Below, piece after piece: positions 44,413 through 53,458 of a stretch of 64,000 bases of DNA (position 1 is its first letter; each line of letters starts with the position of its first letter). Source of the DNA: G965222505 sp965222505. GTDB taxonomy: Bacteria > Bacteroidota > Rhodothermia > Rhodothermales > DATKEJ01. Made by a program: the position numbers and the translations under genes. Location: the NCBI GenBank assembly GCA_965222505.1, contig OZ244956.1, positions 1,178,001-1,242,000 on the forward strand, in the 5' to 3' direction. Below the pieces are notes generated by a model. It had not been told where the DNA came from. It ran no database searches and saw only the letters and a program-made list of their open reading frames with translations.

Positions 44413-45441
44413 TCAGGCAAACACCCGTTCGATGGCTGGCCCGAACGGCGGGTACAATACCCCGCACTCGGTGATGATTGCCGTGATAAGACGAGCCGGG
44501 GTAACGTCGAAGGCCGGGTTATAGACCGGCATCGCATCCGGCGCGGTTTGCGTGCCGAACCGATGGGTGATCTCGCGAGGGTTACGTTCTTCGATGGAGA
44601 TGGCCGCACCAGCGGGAGTGTTCAGGTCGATGGTTGAGCGCGGGGCCGCCACGTAAAACGGGATCTCATGGGCTTTGGCAAGCACGGCCAAAGTGTAGGT
44701 ACCGATTTTGTTGGCGGCATCCCCGTTGGCCGCGATACGGTCAGCCCCCACAATGACGGCATCCACCCGGCCCTGTTGCATGACGTGACCCGCCATGTTG
44801 TCGCTGATGAGCGTGGCCCGGATGCCCATTTTCTGCAACTCCCATGCCGTAATCCGGCTGCCCTGAAGCAAGGGCCGGGTTTCATCCACGAACACGTGCA
44901 GATCCAGGTCGTAATCGATGGATAGGAACATCGGAGCCAGGGCAGTGCCATACCCGGAGGTCGCAACACCACCTGCGTGGCAATGCGTCAGCAAGGACAT
45001 CCCCTTGTGGAGCAACTTCAACCCATGTTCTCCGATCCTTCGACCAGCCTCCTGGTCTTCGACCTCGATGGCCTGTGCTTCTTCCAGAAGGTGTTGTTTC
45101 AACTCAAGGGCTGCGGCTTCGGCATGTCGTTCAACAACACCCCGCATCCGTTCGAGGGCCCAGAACAAATTGACCGCTGTAGGCCGGGTGCCGGCCAGTA
45201 GCTCAATGGCCGTACGGGCAGTAGCTTGCGGGGCGGTATCCCCCGCTGTGATGGAAAGGACCACCCCATATGCCGCCGCATTGCCGATGGCCGGCGCCCC
45301 CCGGACGCGCAACATGCGGATGGCTTCGGCCATTTCGTCCGGGGTACGGAGCGTAAGCCAGGTTTCATGTACCGGGAGTTGTGTTTGATCGAGAAGGGCT
45401 ACGGCTTCTTGTTGAGCGTTCCACTTGAACGGTACAATCAT
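44413..45441 (-). CDS. mtnA: S-methyl-5-thioribose-1-phosphate isomerase
   Basis: 342 residues from the ATG at 45441. Methionine salvage enzyme converting methylthioribose-1-phosphate to methylthioribulose-1-phosphate; related to the eIF2B fold. Signatures: MLRVRGAPAIGNAAAYG, the catalytic Cys in LTHCHAGGVATSGYGT, LISDNMAG, and the catalytic Asp in IVGADRIAANGDAANKIGT. Other salvage genes are not adjacent. Upstream lies a REP-like hairpin at 45488. Confidence 0.95.
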   Translation of the reverse strand: MIVPFKWNAQQEAVALLDQTQLPVHETWLTLRTPDEMAEAIRMLRVRGAPAIGNAAAYGVVLSITAGDTAPQATARTAIELLAGTRPTAVNLFWALERMRGVVERHAEAAALELKQHLLEEAQAIEVEDQEAGRRIGEHGLKLLHKGMSLLTHCHAGGVATSGYGTALAPMFLSIDYDLDLHVFVDETRPLLQGSRITAWELQKMGIRATLISDNMAGHVMQQGRVDAVIVGADRIAANGDAANKIGTYTLAVLAKAHEIPFYVAAPRSTIDLNTPAGAAISIEERNPREITHRFGTQTAPDAMPVYNPAFDVTPARLITAIITECGVLYPPFGPAIERVFA

Positions 45442-45487
45442 AAGTTTATTTTCTAAGTACGTGGACCGCATTACATATAACTACCTT

Positions 45488-45523
45488 GTCATTGCGAAAG
45501 CACGGAGTGCTTGTGGCAATGAC
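45488..45523. repeat. REP-like palindromic hairpin
   Basis: GTCATTGC (45488-45495) pairs with GCAATGAC (45516-45523), and AAGCAC (45498-45503) with GTGCTT (45507-45512), around a 3-base loop. The pattern is like the GTCATTGCGA-type repeats found in many bacterial genomes. It lies between rsmE and mtnA. Confidence 0.75.
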
Positions 45524-45609
45524 CGTTAAATACGTCCGGGTACTTATAAGATTTTTATTCATTATTTCTATTTCCAAACAAACCTGTCCACAAGGTAGGA
45601 TGACCCCAC

Positions 45610-46392
45610 TCAATCCGGACGCCGCAATTGTACGGCCATTGCGGCTACGAGGGCTGCGGTTTCGGCGCGGAGGCAGCGGGGGCCGAGGGAAACGGGGGTC
45701 CATCCGCTTGCCTGGGCCGTGGTCACTTCCTCTGGCGTAAAGCCGCCTTCAGGGCCGATCAGTATAACAACGGGCGCATCGGCAGGCAAATCGTCCAGGT
45801 GATGGTGCAGGCCCTCCTTGAGGACCGTCGTTTCGTGGGCAATGAACCGAGCCGGGGAGGCTGGTGTCTCTTTCAGGATACTTTGTATTGGCTGAGGATC
45901 GGCAAGGTGCGGGAGGCGAGAGCGGCCGCATTGTTTCATGGCGGCGATGAGCAGGTTCCGGGCGCGCTCCGGCTTGAATCGGCTGCGCTCCGTACGTGTG
46001 GTGTACAAAGGGATGATTTCCGTTACCCCTAACTCGACGGCTTTTTCCAGAAAGACCTCAAACCGATTCCTATTTTTGAGCAACGCCAGGCCAATCGTAC
46101 AAGCAACGCTCGGCTCCCCCACCTCCTGACGGGTTTCCAGAACTGTTCCCGAGGCATGCCGTGCATCCACCACATCCAGCCGCACCCGATACCACCCCCC
46201 TTCCCCATCGACCACCACTACTTCATCCCCGATCTGCTGGCGCATGACTTTCCCGGCGTGCCGGGCCTCGTCCGGGGGCAACACAAGCTCAGAACCGTGG
46301 AAGTTTTCGGGGGGAGCGAAATAGATATGGGGCAAACTACGTGCGGCGTGCGACGTGCGACGTGCGACGTGCGATTTTCGGGACTTGCTCAT
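45610..46392 (-). CDS. rsmE: 16S rRNA (uracil-1498-N3)-methyltransferase
   Basis: 260 residues with the ATG at 46392, or 241 with a TTG at 46335. SPOUT-fold enzyme methylating the 30S subunit. Signatures: LPPDEARHAGKVMR, the helix FEVFLEKAVELGVTEIIPL with ERSRFKPER, AAMKQCGRSRLP, and the knot region LIGPEGGFTPEE ... SLGPRCLRAETA. Tandem 7-base repeats (46339-46373) fall at its 5' end, so with the ATG start they encode the odd SHVARRTSHAAR segment; with the TTG start (MPHIYFAPPENF) they are leader. I think the shorter form is at least as likely. Confidence 0.93.
   Translation of the reverse strand: MSKSRKSHVARRTSHAARSLPHIYFAPPENFHGSELVLPPDEARHAGKVMRQQIGDEVVVVDGEGGWYRVRLDVVDARHASGTVLETRQEVGEPSVACTIGLALLKNRNRFEVFLEKAVELGVTEIIPLYTTRTERSRFKPERARNLLIAAMKQCGRSRLPHLADPQPIQSILKETPASPARFIAHETTVLKEGLHHHLDDLPADAPVVILIGPEGGFTPEEVTTAQASGWTPVSLGPRCLRAETAALVAAMAVQLRRPD
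46339..46373. repeat. five tandem ACGTGCG heptamers at the rsmE 5' end
   Basis: Copies at 46339, 46346 (first base G), 46353, 46360 and 46367. They overlap the first codons of the longest rsmE frame. Confidence 0.85.
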
Positions 46393-46430
46393 ACTTGAAA
46401 ATAGGATGTTTCATCCATACAATGCACGGT

Positions 46431-46454
46431 CCGGTCTCGACCGGACCCTACGGT
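46431..46454. repeat. 24-base dispersed repeat, copy 2
   Basis: Identical to 21907-21930. It lies in the spacer between the 3' end of the Omp85 gene and the start of rsmE. Confidence 0.7.
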
Positions 46455-46484
46455 GGGGAATGATTCGTACGCCGCACCCCGCAC

Positions 46485-48233
46485 TTACAACCCGAGTGTC
46501 ATACCAACGTGGACTTTGCTGCTCAACCCCTCATCGGCATTGAGGGCGAGGCTCAGGGTGAACAAACCGGCATTGGTGCCGAATTGTATGCCGAACCCGT
46601 ACCCAACGAGCCATTCCCGCTGTACGACCTCAGGGGTTACGACCTCTGGATCAGTATCAGGGCGACGGAGATACCCCACATCCGTAAAGGCAAACAGGAA
46701 CGAGGTGCGGTCCAGCAAATACCGCCACTCCACAACGGCCCGGCCCACCACATTGCCCTGAAATTGTTCTTCGTTGTACCCCCGCATGGATTTGGCCCCA
46801 CCCAACCGAAACAGTTCACTTTCATCATAGCGATCACTCTGTAGCAAATAGGCATCCGCTCCAACGACCAGCACCTGCCGCCGGAAGGTGGGCACAAAGG
46901 TGCGGGTCTCCATCGTGAGACGGCGTTGCCGCAGGACTTCATCCACCAACGCCCCGGTTGGGTCCTCTTGCAAGCGAACTTTTCGTCCCTCCTCCAGACG
47001 GGATGCAAACCGCCAACCCCGGCTGGGATTAAGCCGTCGATCCAAATGCTGAAACTGGAAGCCGACGCCCACAAACCAGGCATCGGCACTCGGGACGGTG
47101 GTGAGGCTGTCCACTGTGGGGCGCACCACTTCCCGGCTCAGGCTCACGATGGTTTCCAGGTTCTCGGCCACACGGTAACCGGATTCAAACCCATACTGCC
47201 GGGTGCCGTAGGTAGAATCCTGCTGCAATCCATCAAAATGCCCACCGATACGAAATGGTAACCCAAACATGAACGGGCTCCCGGCCTGCACCTTAATCCG
47301 CGTAATCTGATTGGGGAGCCGGTTGAACTGAAAACCAAATTCGCGCCCCCCGCCAAGTACATGCCGAAGTAACACATTGATGTTGCCGACCAATGAGCCG
47401 CGGTCGCCGGACTGGGCCCCCGGCAGGTACCCAAGTACCACATCAAACGCCCCCGGTGCATCCTCATCCAGTTGAACCCGTAGCACAGCTTTCCGATTAT
47501 CATCAATGCCCAGCCCGATGGAATGAATCTGTTTAAATATCCCGGTTTCCTCCAAACGCCGCCGAATAGCTTCTGGATCATATGCCAGCAAGGGCCTGCC
47601 TTTCTTGAGCCCGGCCACACGGGCTACATAATCTGGCGTTGTGCGCCGCCCGCCCTGCACCACCACATCGGCCAGTTCCAGGAGTTGCCCTTCCGTAACT
47701 TGAATATGGACATCCATCGTAGGCGGATCGGTCGAGGTCAGGATGAGATCCGAAATTTTCGCCTGTGCCAAGACATAGCCGATTTCGTCGTATTGGGCAA
47801 GCAAAGCCTCCAAATCCGCTTCCAGAACGGCCTCCTCCAACACCTGACCGGACCGTTGAGAAAAACCGTCCAGCACCCCCCGGGGATCGAAGCGGGTAAT
47901 GCCGTGCAAATGAATCTCGCCCACTTCAACCCGGCTGTCACGAGTTAGGTATATGGCCACACTTAACCTGGCCTGGTTGTTGATGTGTACAGAATCAACC
48001 CTGACAGAATCTACCGACGCAAAATAATACCCGGCCCGTTGTTGCTGCTTTAATACGACCCGTGCCACCTGTTGCAGCGTATCCGCCGACACGGTTGATA
48101 CAAGGGGCCACTCGGTGGATTGACCGTCCAGGTAAAGCTGCCAGTCCGTAGGGATACCTGTAGCCTCTTGTCCCCAGGCCGCACCGGCCAGGCAACAGCA
48201 CAAAATCATCCACAAAGAAGGCCGTACCATCAT
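46485..48233 (-). CDS. Omp85/BamA-family outer membrane protein
   Basis: 582 residues, shorter than BamA. Signal peptide ending in AAWGQ. The N-terminal third has POTRA-like units (RVEVGEIHLHGITRFDPRG; TPDYVARVAGLKKGRPL ... AIRRRLEETGIFKQI), the rest a beta-barrel with the family's loop-6 motif LGGAKSMRGYNEEQF. Inserts or exports outer membrane proteins in the TamA/ShlB/BamA superfamily; a BamA homologue of standard length probably exists elsewhere. Ends with LHVGMTL-like aromatic-poor strand KVHVGMTLGL. Leftward, upstream of rsmE. Confidence 0.85.
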   Translation of the reverse strand: MMVRPSLWMILCCCLAGAAWGQEATGIPTDWQLYLDGQSTEWPLVSTVSADTLQQVARVVLKQQQRAGYYFASVDSVRVDSVHINNQARLSVAIYLTRDSRVEVGEIHLHGITRFDPRGVLDGFSQRSGQVLEEAVLEADLEALLAQYDEIGYVLAQAKISDLILTSTDPPTMDVHIQVTEGQLLELADVVVQGGRRTTPDYVARVAGLKKGRPLLAYDPEAIRRRLEETGIFKQIHSIGLGIDDNRKAVLRVQLDEDAPGAFDVVLGYLPGAQSGDRGSLVGNINVLLRHVLGGGREFGFQFNRLPNQITRIKVQAGSPFMFGLPFRIGGHFDGLQQDSTYGTRQYGFESGYRVAENLETIVSLSREVVRPTVDSLTTVPSADAWFVGVGFQFQHLDRRLNPSRGWRFASRLEEGRKVRLQEDPTGALVDEVLRQRRLTMETRTFVPTFRRQVLVVGADAYLLQSDRYDESELFRLGGAKSMRGYNEEQFQGNVVGRAVVEWRYLLDRTSFLFAFTDVGYLRRPDTDPEVVTPEVVQREWLVGYGFGIQFGTNAGLFTLSLALNADEGLSSKVHVGMTLGL

Positions 48234-48245
48234 CAGAACATGGAT

Positions 48246-48318
48246 AATGGTCGATTGTCAATGGTCAACGGGTGCCAATCATTGACAATCGACAATTGAC
48301 TATTGACCATTGACAATT
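48246..48318. repeat. 7-base repeats in inverted arms
   Basis: 48254-48268 is the perfect reverse complement of 48303-48317 (ATTGTCAATGGTCAA / TTGACCATTGACAAT). Same words as at 16849-16919. It lies between divergent Omp85 and mutY genes. Confidence 0.8.
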
Positions 48319-48395
48319 AACTTTACACGGAAACGTCTCCCCTTGCTGCCGCGTTCCGAGCCTAGACAAACCCACCCAAACGAAGAAGCGCCCTT

Positions 48396-49508
48396 TTGAA
48401 CATCATTCCATCTCCTGAACAGTACAGTGCCTTTCGCAACACCCTCGCATCCTGGTACCGGTCAGTGGCCCGGTCCATGCCGTGGCGGGAAACCCGAGAT
48501 CCATACTGCATCTGGATTTCGGAGATCATGCTGCAACAAACCCGGGTCGATCAGGCGCGGCCCTATTACGAACGGTTTATGACGCATTACCCAACAGTCG
48601 AGGCCTTGGCTTCAGCTCCGTTGGATGAGGTCTTGCGGGTTTGGGAAGGCCTGGGGTATTACGCCCGTGCCCGAAACATGCACCGGGCCGCACAGCAAAT
48701 TGTTGACGAACATCAGGGGGTCTTTCCGAGCACACCAGATACTTTCCAGGCCTTACCGGGGGTGGGTCCCTATACGAATGCCGCTGTTTTGTCCATCGCC
48801 TTTGATGTACCGCTCGCGGTACTGGACGGCAACGTGATCCGCGTCCTGACCCGTGCCTTTGCGATTTCAGAGGACACCCGCTCGGGTAAAACCCGGAAAC
48901 AGCTCCAGCTTCTGGCCGATGTGCTGCTCAACACGGCTGAGCCCGGCGATTACAACCAGGCCATGATGGAACTGGGCGCAACGGTTTGCACGCCGAAAAA
49001 CCCAAACTGCCGGGCTTGTCCACTTCGCTCGGTATGCATTGCCTTTGCCCAAGATCGACCGACAGCCTTTCCCGTGGTTTCCCCAAAAAAACCGACTCCA
49101 CATTACAATATTGCTGTAGGATTGGTGTTCGATGCCGCCGGCCGTCTCCTCATCAACAAACGCCCCGAACAGGGCCTCCTCGGCGGACTGTGGGAATTTC
49201 CCGGCGGAAAGCAGGAGCCCGGCGAACCCCTGACCGAAACCTGCCGACGCGAACTCCAGGAAGAACTCGGCATCGACGTGACCGTTGAGCCACTATTTGA
49301 GCAGGTCGATCATGCCTATACCCACTTTAAGATCACGATGCATGCCTTCCCCTGCCGCATCCGGTCCGGCCAACCCCAGACCCAAAACGGTATGCCGTGG
49401 AAATGGGTGCCCCTAAATGAACTTGAGGCCTATGCGTTCCCCCGTGCGAACCGCCGGTTGATCGAGGCGTTGCATCAGCGTATACAAAACCCAACCCTGT
49501 TCGACTAG
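48396..49508 (+). CDS. mutY: A/G-specific adenine DNA glycosylase
   Basis: 370 residues. Removes adenine mispaired with 8-oxoguanine. Catalytic Glu43 in SEIMLQQTRV, Asp144 in LDGNVIRVLTR after the helix-hairpin-helix LPGVGPYTNAA, an iron-sulfur cluster formed by CTPKNPNCRACPLRSVC, and a C-terminal MutT-like domain (LWEFPGGKQEPGE) that reads 8-oxoguanine. The start is TTG at 48396. Complete. Confidence 0.95.
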   Translation: MNIIPSPEQYSAFRNTLASWYRSVARSMPWRETRDPYCIWISEIMLQQTRVDQARPYYERFMTHYPTVEALASAPLDEVLRVWEGLGYYARARNMHRAAQQIVDEHQGVFPSTPDTFQALPGVGPYTNAAVLSIAFDVPLAVLDGNVIRVLTRAFAISEDTRSGKTRKQLQLLADVLLNTAEPGDYNQAMMELGATVCTPKNPNCRACPLRSVCIAFAQDRPTAFPVVSPKKPTPHYNIAVGLVFDAAGRLLINKRPEQGLLGGLWEFPGGKQEPGEPLTETCRRELQEELGIDVTVEPLFEQVDHAYTHFKITMHAFPCRIRSGQPQTQNGMPWKWVPLNELEAYAFPRANRRLIEALHQRIQNPTLFD

Positions 49509-49553
49509 CGCCCGCGAAACGCATTCTGATTTTCGCAATACGCATTACCTGCT

Positions 49554-49664
49554 ATGCCTACCGCATTTCTGATTTACGACAACATGACGGCCCTTGACTT
49601 CATCAGGGTGTACGATGCCCTGACCCGGCTCAAGACGATGAATATCATGCCGGAATGTTATTGA
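49554..49664 (+). pseudogene. N-terminal fragment of a DJ-1/PfpI family gene
   Basis: Encodes 36 residues, MPTAFLIYDNMTALDF and on, which look like the first strand and helix of a DJ-1/PfpI (class I amidotransferase-like) protein: FLIYxxMTALDxxxxYxxLxR. The reading stops after ECY and the nucleophile elbow and everything after it are missing. The last 10 bases overlap the start of the subtilase gene, so the remainder was deleted or replaced when that gene arrived. Family assignment rests on a short stretch. Confidence 0.5.
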
Positions 49665-52225
49665 TACACTCTGGCCGGTTTCTTCTGCTGTGCGTCCTTG
49701 CCAGCCTCCTTGCAACACCCGTGCTTGCCCAATCAGAACGGCAAGCAGAGGACCCTGTTTATTTGCTTCGGCAGGCTACCCAAGCCACATACGCCGCAGC
49801 CATCCGATGGGCTGAGGCAAACGCCCTCCCCACCCGCATCCGCCAACCCGACGGCTCCTTGATCGAACTCGTCGGTTTGGATGGAACCCGACCGATTTAC
49901 CGGCGCCCACATAACCGGGTGGCTGCCCAGACCACCCGTACACACGTCCTCCCAGACCTTGGACTTACCGGTGCCGGATTGGCCCTGGGCTTGTGGGACA
50001 GCGGCCACCCCCTGGCGACCCACCAGGAGTTTGGAGATCGCATCATTCGGGGTGATGTCTCCCTGTTTGAAGACCATGCCACCCATGTAGCCGGTACCCT
50101 TGCCGCTTCCGGGGTGGATCCCGATGCCCGGGGGATGGCATTCGAGACCAACTTGCACGTTTACACCTGGCTGGATGATACGGCTGAAATGGCGCAGGAA
50201 GCCATTCGTAACAACCTGCTCGTCTCGAACCATTCTTACGGCCCCCTTGCAGGCTGGGAATTTGCCGATATTGAAGGGCAAGGACCGCAATGGTACTGGA
50301 TGGGTAACCTGAACCTGGGTGAAGAGGTAGCCTTTGGGCACTATGGCATTGAAGCCGAGTTGTGGGATTTCCTGATGCTCGAACATCCCTTTCTGCTCCC
50401 TGTGCTTTCTGCGGGGAACCACCGAGGCGATGCAGGCCCTGGAGCATCTGAACCCTTCCGGGCGCGTGATCCCTTGTCCAATGCCTGGACGACCTACACC
50501 CTGGCCCAACGCCCCCTGCCACGGGATGGCGGGAACGAGGGGTATGATACCCTCGCTGGACGAGCCGTTGCCAAAAACCCCCTCGTCGTAGGCTCCGTCC
50601 CTGATTTTGCAGGACCAGAAATCTCGCCCAGTTCCTTCAGTGCATATGGCCCAACCGATGATGGACGGATCAAACCAGACCTCGTCGCTAATGGCGAAAC
50701 CCTGTTCTCTCCCGTTGCAGCCTCCGAAATGGCGTATGGCATACGATCTGGTACGTCCATGGCTGCACCAAACGTGGCCGGCTCCCTGCTTCTGCTCCAA
50801 CAGTTGGAACAGCACCTTTCAGAACACTTTATGCCCGCCGCAACCTTGAAGGGCCTTGCCTTGCATACGGCAACCGACCTGGGGCTTACCGGCCCCGACT
50901 ATCAGTTTGGATGGGGCCTCCTCAATGCCGAAGCTGCCGCCACACAGGTGGCCGATCAGTTCCGAAATCAGTGGGCGTTATACGAGGGTGTTCTGGCCGA
51001 TCAACAAATTCAACGGCTCAATGCCATGCTGGAAGCATCCAGCCCGGTAAAAATCACCCTGTGCTGGACGGACCCCCATAGCAACCCTACCCCCGATGAA
51101 CTCAACTGGCGCATTCCCACACTGGTAAATGACCTGGACCTGCGCCTCATTCATGAGGACACCGGCACCGCCTATTTTCCCTACGTGCTGAACCCTGAAC
51201 TTCCCACACAAGCGGCATCCATTGGCGACAATGTGCTGGACCCCGTAGAGCAGATTTTCCTGCCGGATGCGCCACCGGGCACCTACACAATCCACATCAG
51301 CCATAAAGACGTGCTGGAAAAGATTGATAGCCAGCCCTTCTCCCTGCTGGTTTCAGGTCTTGTAGATGAAATTCGACTGGTGACCATTGCCGATTTTTCA
51401 GCACAGGTCTCCGCCGCGGGCGTAACGTTCGCCTGGCGAACAGATCGGGAGTTTCGTGACGGGCAGTTTGAGTTGGTCCGAGACCAAGCGGGCCATTCGC
51501 CTGTACCACTCACCCGGATTTCATCCACCGGCTCCGAAAACGCCGGGGCTCAATACACCTTCACCGATGCCGACCCCGTACCCGGTCCTGGTACCTACCG
51601 ACTCCTGTTTGTGCCCGCACAAGGTGATGTAGCTGAAGCCGCCACCCTCGACCTGAACGTCCCCATCTTGCGCATCGACAACCTAACTGCCGAGGCCGAT
51701 CTGGAGCGCGTCCGGCTGACCTGGAACCTACCCTTTGCCTTTGAGGCGGGTACACTGGTCTTCAAACGGACCAGCAGTAATGGAACCGGCGGATTTGATC
51801 CCACTGAAACCGTAGGCCAACTCAGCTTCGAGGGGCCTTCCCGAGCCGTTACCTCCTATACGTATGAAGACCCCTTTGTACGTTCAGGGTCACACTGGTA
51901 CCTGTTGATGCTCGGCAATGAGCGGTTGGCAACGATACAAGTAACGGTGCCTGTACCTGAACGGCTGGATTTGATCTCCAATTTCCCCAATCCCTTTTCA
52001 AACCAGACGGATTTGATTCTGGATATTCCGGCAAGTACCATCGTCACGGCAGACGTCTATGATTCCCTTGGCCGCCCGGTCAAAAACCTGGTTCAAAGCG
52101 AGCGGTTGCCCGGTGGCAGATACCTTTTTACACTGGATACCACCACCTGGACACCGGGGCTCTATCTGACACGCGTCATAACCTCCGAAGGAACCCGCAT
52201 CCTCCCCATGATCCGTATCGAATAA
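49655..52225 (+). CDS. secreted S8 (subtilisin-like) peptidase with T9SS-like tail
   Basis: 856 residues. Signal peptide ending in PVLAQ near residue 26. The catalytic triad is complete: Asp115 in GLWDSGHP, His144 in DHATHVAGTLA, Ser368 in SGTSMAAPNVAG. The catalytic domain is followed by beta-sandwich domains (KITLCWTDPHSNP ... VNDLDLRL, a P-domain-like segment, then fibronectin-like parts) and a sorting domain with NFPNPFSNQTDLI and PGLYLTRVITSEG. Exported protease, probably for nutrient proteins. The start overlaps a PfpI gene fragment. Confidence 0.92.
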   Translation: MLLIHSGRFLLLCVLASLLATPVLAQSERQAEDPVYLLRQATQATYAAAIRWAEANALPTRIRQPDGSLIELVGLDGTRPIYRRPHNRVAAQTTRTHVLPDLGLTGAGLALGLWDSGHPLATHQEFGDRIIRGDVSLFEDHATHVAGTLAASGVDPDARGMAFETNLHVYTWLDDTAEMAQEAIRNNLLVSNHSYGPLAGWEFADIEGQGPQWYWMGNLNLGEEVAFGHYGIEAELWDFLMLEHPFLLPVLSAGNHRGDAGPGASEPFRARDPLSNAWTTYTLAQRPLPRDGGNEGYDTLAGRAVAKNPLVVGSVPDFAGPEISPSSFSAYGPTDDGRIKPDLVANGETLFSPVAASEMAYGIRSGTSMAAPNVAGSLLLLQQLEQHLSEHFMPAATLKGLALHTATDLGLTGPDYQFGWGLLNAEAAATQVADQFRNQWALYEGVLADQQIQRLNAMLEASSPVKITLCWTDPHSNPTPDELNWRIPTLVNDLDLRLIHEDTGTAYFPYVLNPELPTQAASIGDNVLDPVEQIFLPDAPPGTYTIHISHKDVLEKIDSQPFSLLVSGLVDEIRLVTIADFSAQVSAAGVTFAWRTDREFRDGQFELVRDQAGHSPVPLTRISSTGSENAGAQYTFTDADPVPGPGTYRLLFVPAQGDVAEAATLDLNVPILRIDNLTAEADLERVRLTWNLPFAFEAGTLVFKRTSSNGTGGFDPTETVGQLSFEGPSRAVTSYTYEDPFVRSGSHWYLLMLGNERLATIQVTVPVPERLDLISNFPNPFSNQTDLILDIPASTIVTADVYDSLGRPVKNLVQSERLPGGRYLFTLDTTTWTPGLYLTRVITSEGTRILPMIRIE

Positions 52226-52238
52226 AACACTATATTAA

Positions 52239-52330
52239 GTTCTACGTGCGACGTTCTAGGTTCTACGTTTCTTTTACCCATAAAGTAGGCGTAGAACGTA
52301 GAACGTAGAAACGTAGAAACGTAGAACGTC
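52239..52330. repeat. 7-8-base GTAGAAC repeats in inverted arms
   Basis: Left arm TTCTACG units, right arm GTAGAAC/GTAGAAAC units in five copies (52291-52327). 52260-52271 is the reverse complement of 52316-52327. It fills most of the spacer between the subtilase and the next gene. Confidence 0.8.
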
Positions 52331-52332
52331 CT

Positions 52333-52872
52333 ATGGATACAGGCACCATTCTCTATCTCTTGCTGATCTTTGCTTTCTGGCTGTTGAGCGGGAGAAAAAA
52401 GAAGAAAAAGAAACGGCAGATCCCAGGTACGGGATTGCCCCAACCAGAGGCCCGGCGGCGGAACCCCACACCCTTTGAGGAAATCTTGCGGCAAATGCAA
52501 GAGGCCCTGGAAGCACCACAAGCGCCCCCCCCGCCTGCCCCCAAACCTGTACCGGCCCCGGTCCACACGCATCAGAACGAAGATATGTTTGAGGCCGACC
52601 CGGTCTTTAAGGGGGACCATTTCCGGACCGCTGAGACCCAGACCTTTGATGAGCCCTTCGAGCGTAAGCCGTTACGGCAGGAGTTTCATAAGCCCACAGC
52701 AAAGCCTCTGTCAGGGCCCATCATACGGGTACCCAAAACGAAGCAGGCAAAACAGGAACATGCCCTTGGTTCATTCAACCTGCGGAAGATGAACCAGAAC
52801 GACCTGCAGCGGGCCTTCGTACTCCACGAAATATTCGGGAGCCGGGGCGGCCACCGGCCCATCAAACCTTGA
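52333..52872 (+). CDS. single-span membrane protein of unknown function
   Basis: 179 residues. One N-terminal membrane helix (LYLLLIFAFWLLSG), a lysine cluster that keeps the rest in the cytoplasm, a proline-rich linker (APQAPPPPAPKPVPAPV), and a C-terminal end FNLRKMNQNDLQRAFVLHEIF. Short membrane proteins with this last motif (LRxAxVLxEI) are common in Bacteroidota and unnamed. Next to convergent membrane-protein genes; role unknown. Confidence 0.65.
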   Translation: MDTGTILYLLLIFAFWLLSGRKKKKKKRQIPGTGLPQPEARRRNPTPFEEILRQMQEALEAPQAPPPPAPKPVPAPVHTHQNEDMFEADPVFKGDHFRTAETQTFDEPFERKPLRQEFHKPTAKPLSGPIIRVPKTKQAKQEHALGSFNLRKMNQNDLQRAFVLHEIFGSRGGHRPIKP

Positions 52873-52882
52873 ACGCCGGGCG

Positions 52883-53413
52883 CTATAATTCTTCTTCGAT
52901 AGGACCGCCTTTCTTGAACATGGAGGCACCAATCGCGCCACCGGCCGCGCCAATTACGGCATAGACCACCAGTGCCAGAGCCATAAAGCCCAGGATCATC
53001 GTGGGGGTGGCAAACTGTGCCGTGGTTTCGACCATCTGTTCAAACTGCTCCTGGGAGATCTGTCCACTGTCGAGTTGATCCTGGAAGCGATCACGTGCAG
53101 CCTGTATCTGGGCTTCGGTATCAAAGGGACTTGGAATGATACCCACCATCGAAAGGATAAACGAAAGTGGGATCGTAAGCAGGTACCCGATTAAGCCCGT
53201 GAGTGCTCCCACACCGGCCCCTTCCCCACTGGTCAGGGTCAGTGCATTGTTGGTGGTATAGTGCCATACCGAAATCAGGGCGCCTACGATACCAGGAAAA
53301 CAGCACGCCAAAATGCCAAGCACCTGGCTGCTTTGTGCACCAATGCCCAGGGCAGAACCCAGAATGGCCGTAATCAAACCGCCCAGGATAATGGACTGAA
53401 ACTTAGGACTCAT
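52883..53413 (-). CDS. multi-span membrane protein of unknown function (DUF4199-like layout)
   Basis: 176 residues from the ATG at 53413. Four hydrophobic segments: about 8-25, 32-52, 72-98 and 138-160, with a charged acidic loop (DRFQDQLDSGQISQEQFEQM) before the last. Glycine-rich throughout (GGLITAILGSALGIG, GAAGGAIGAS). Similar small proteins are found in Rhodothermota and related groups. It starts 45 bases before the DUF2085 gene ends in the same direction, so it is probably co-transcribed with it. No function predicted. Confidence 0.6.
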   Translation of the reverse strand: MSPKFQSIILGGLITAILGSALGIGAQSSQVLGILACCFPGIVGALISVWHYTTNNALTLTSGEGAGVGALTGLIGYLLTIPLSFILSMVGIIPSPFDTEAQIQAARDRFQDQLDSGQISQEQFEQMVETTAQFATPTMILGFMALALVVYAVIGAAGGAIGASMFKKGGPIEEEL

Positions 53414-53458
53414 AGCAGATACCAATAGATTAGTTCTTCGCGTGACAGCTGCATTCAT

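Noticed and set aside
46485..48233. Omp85 gene as the main bamA
   Set aside because: 582 residues with few POTRA-like units is too short for a standard BamA; family-level naming is safer.
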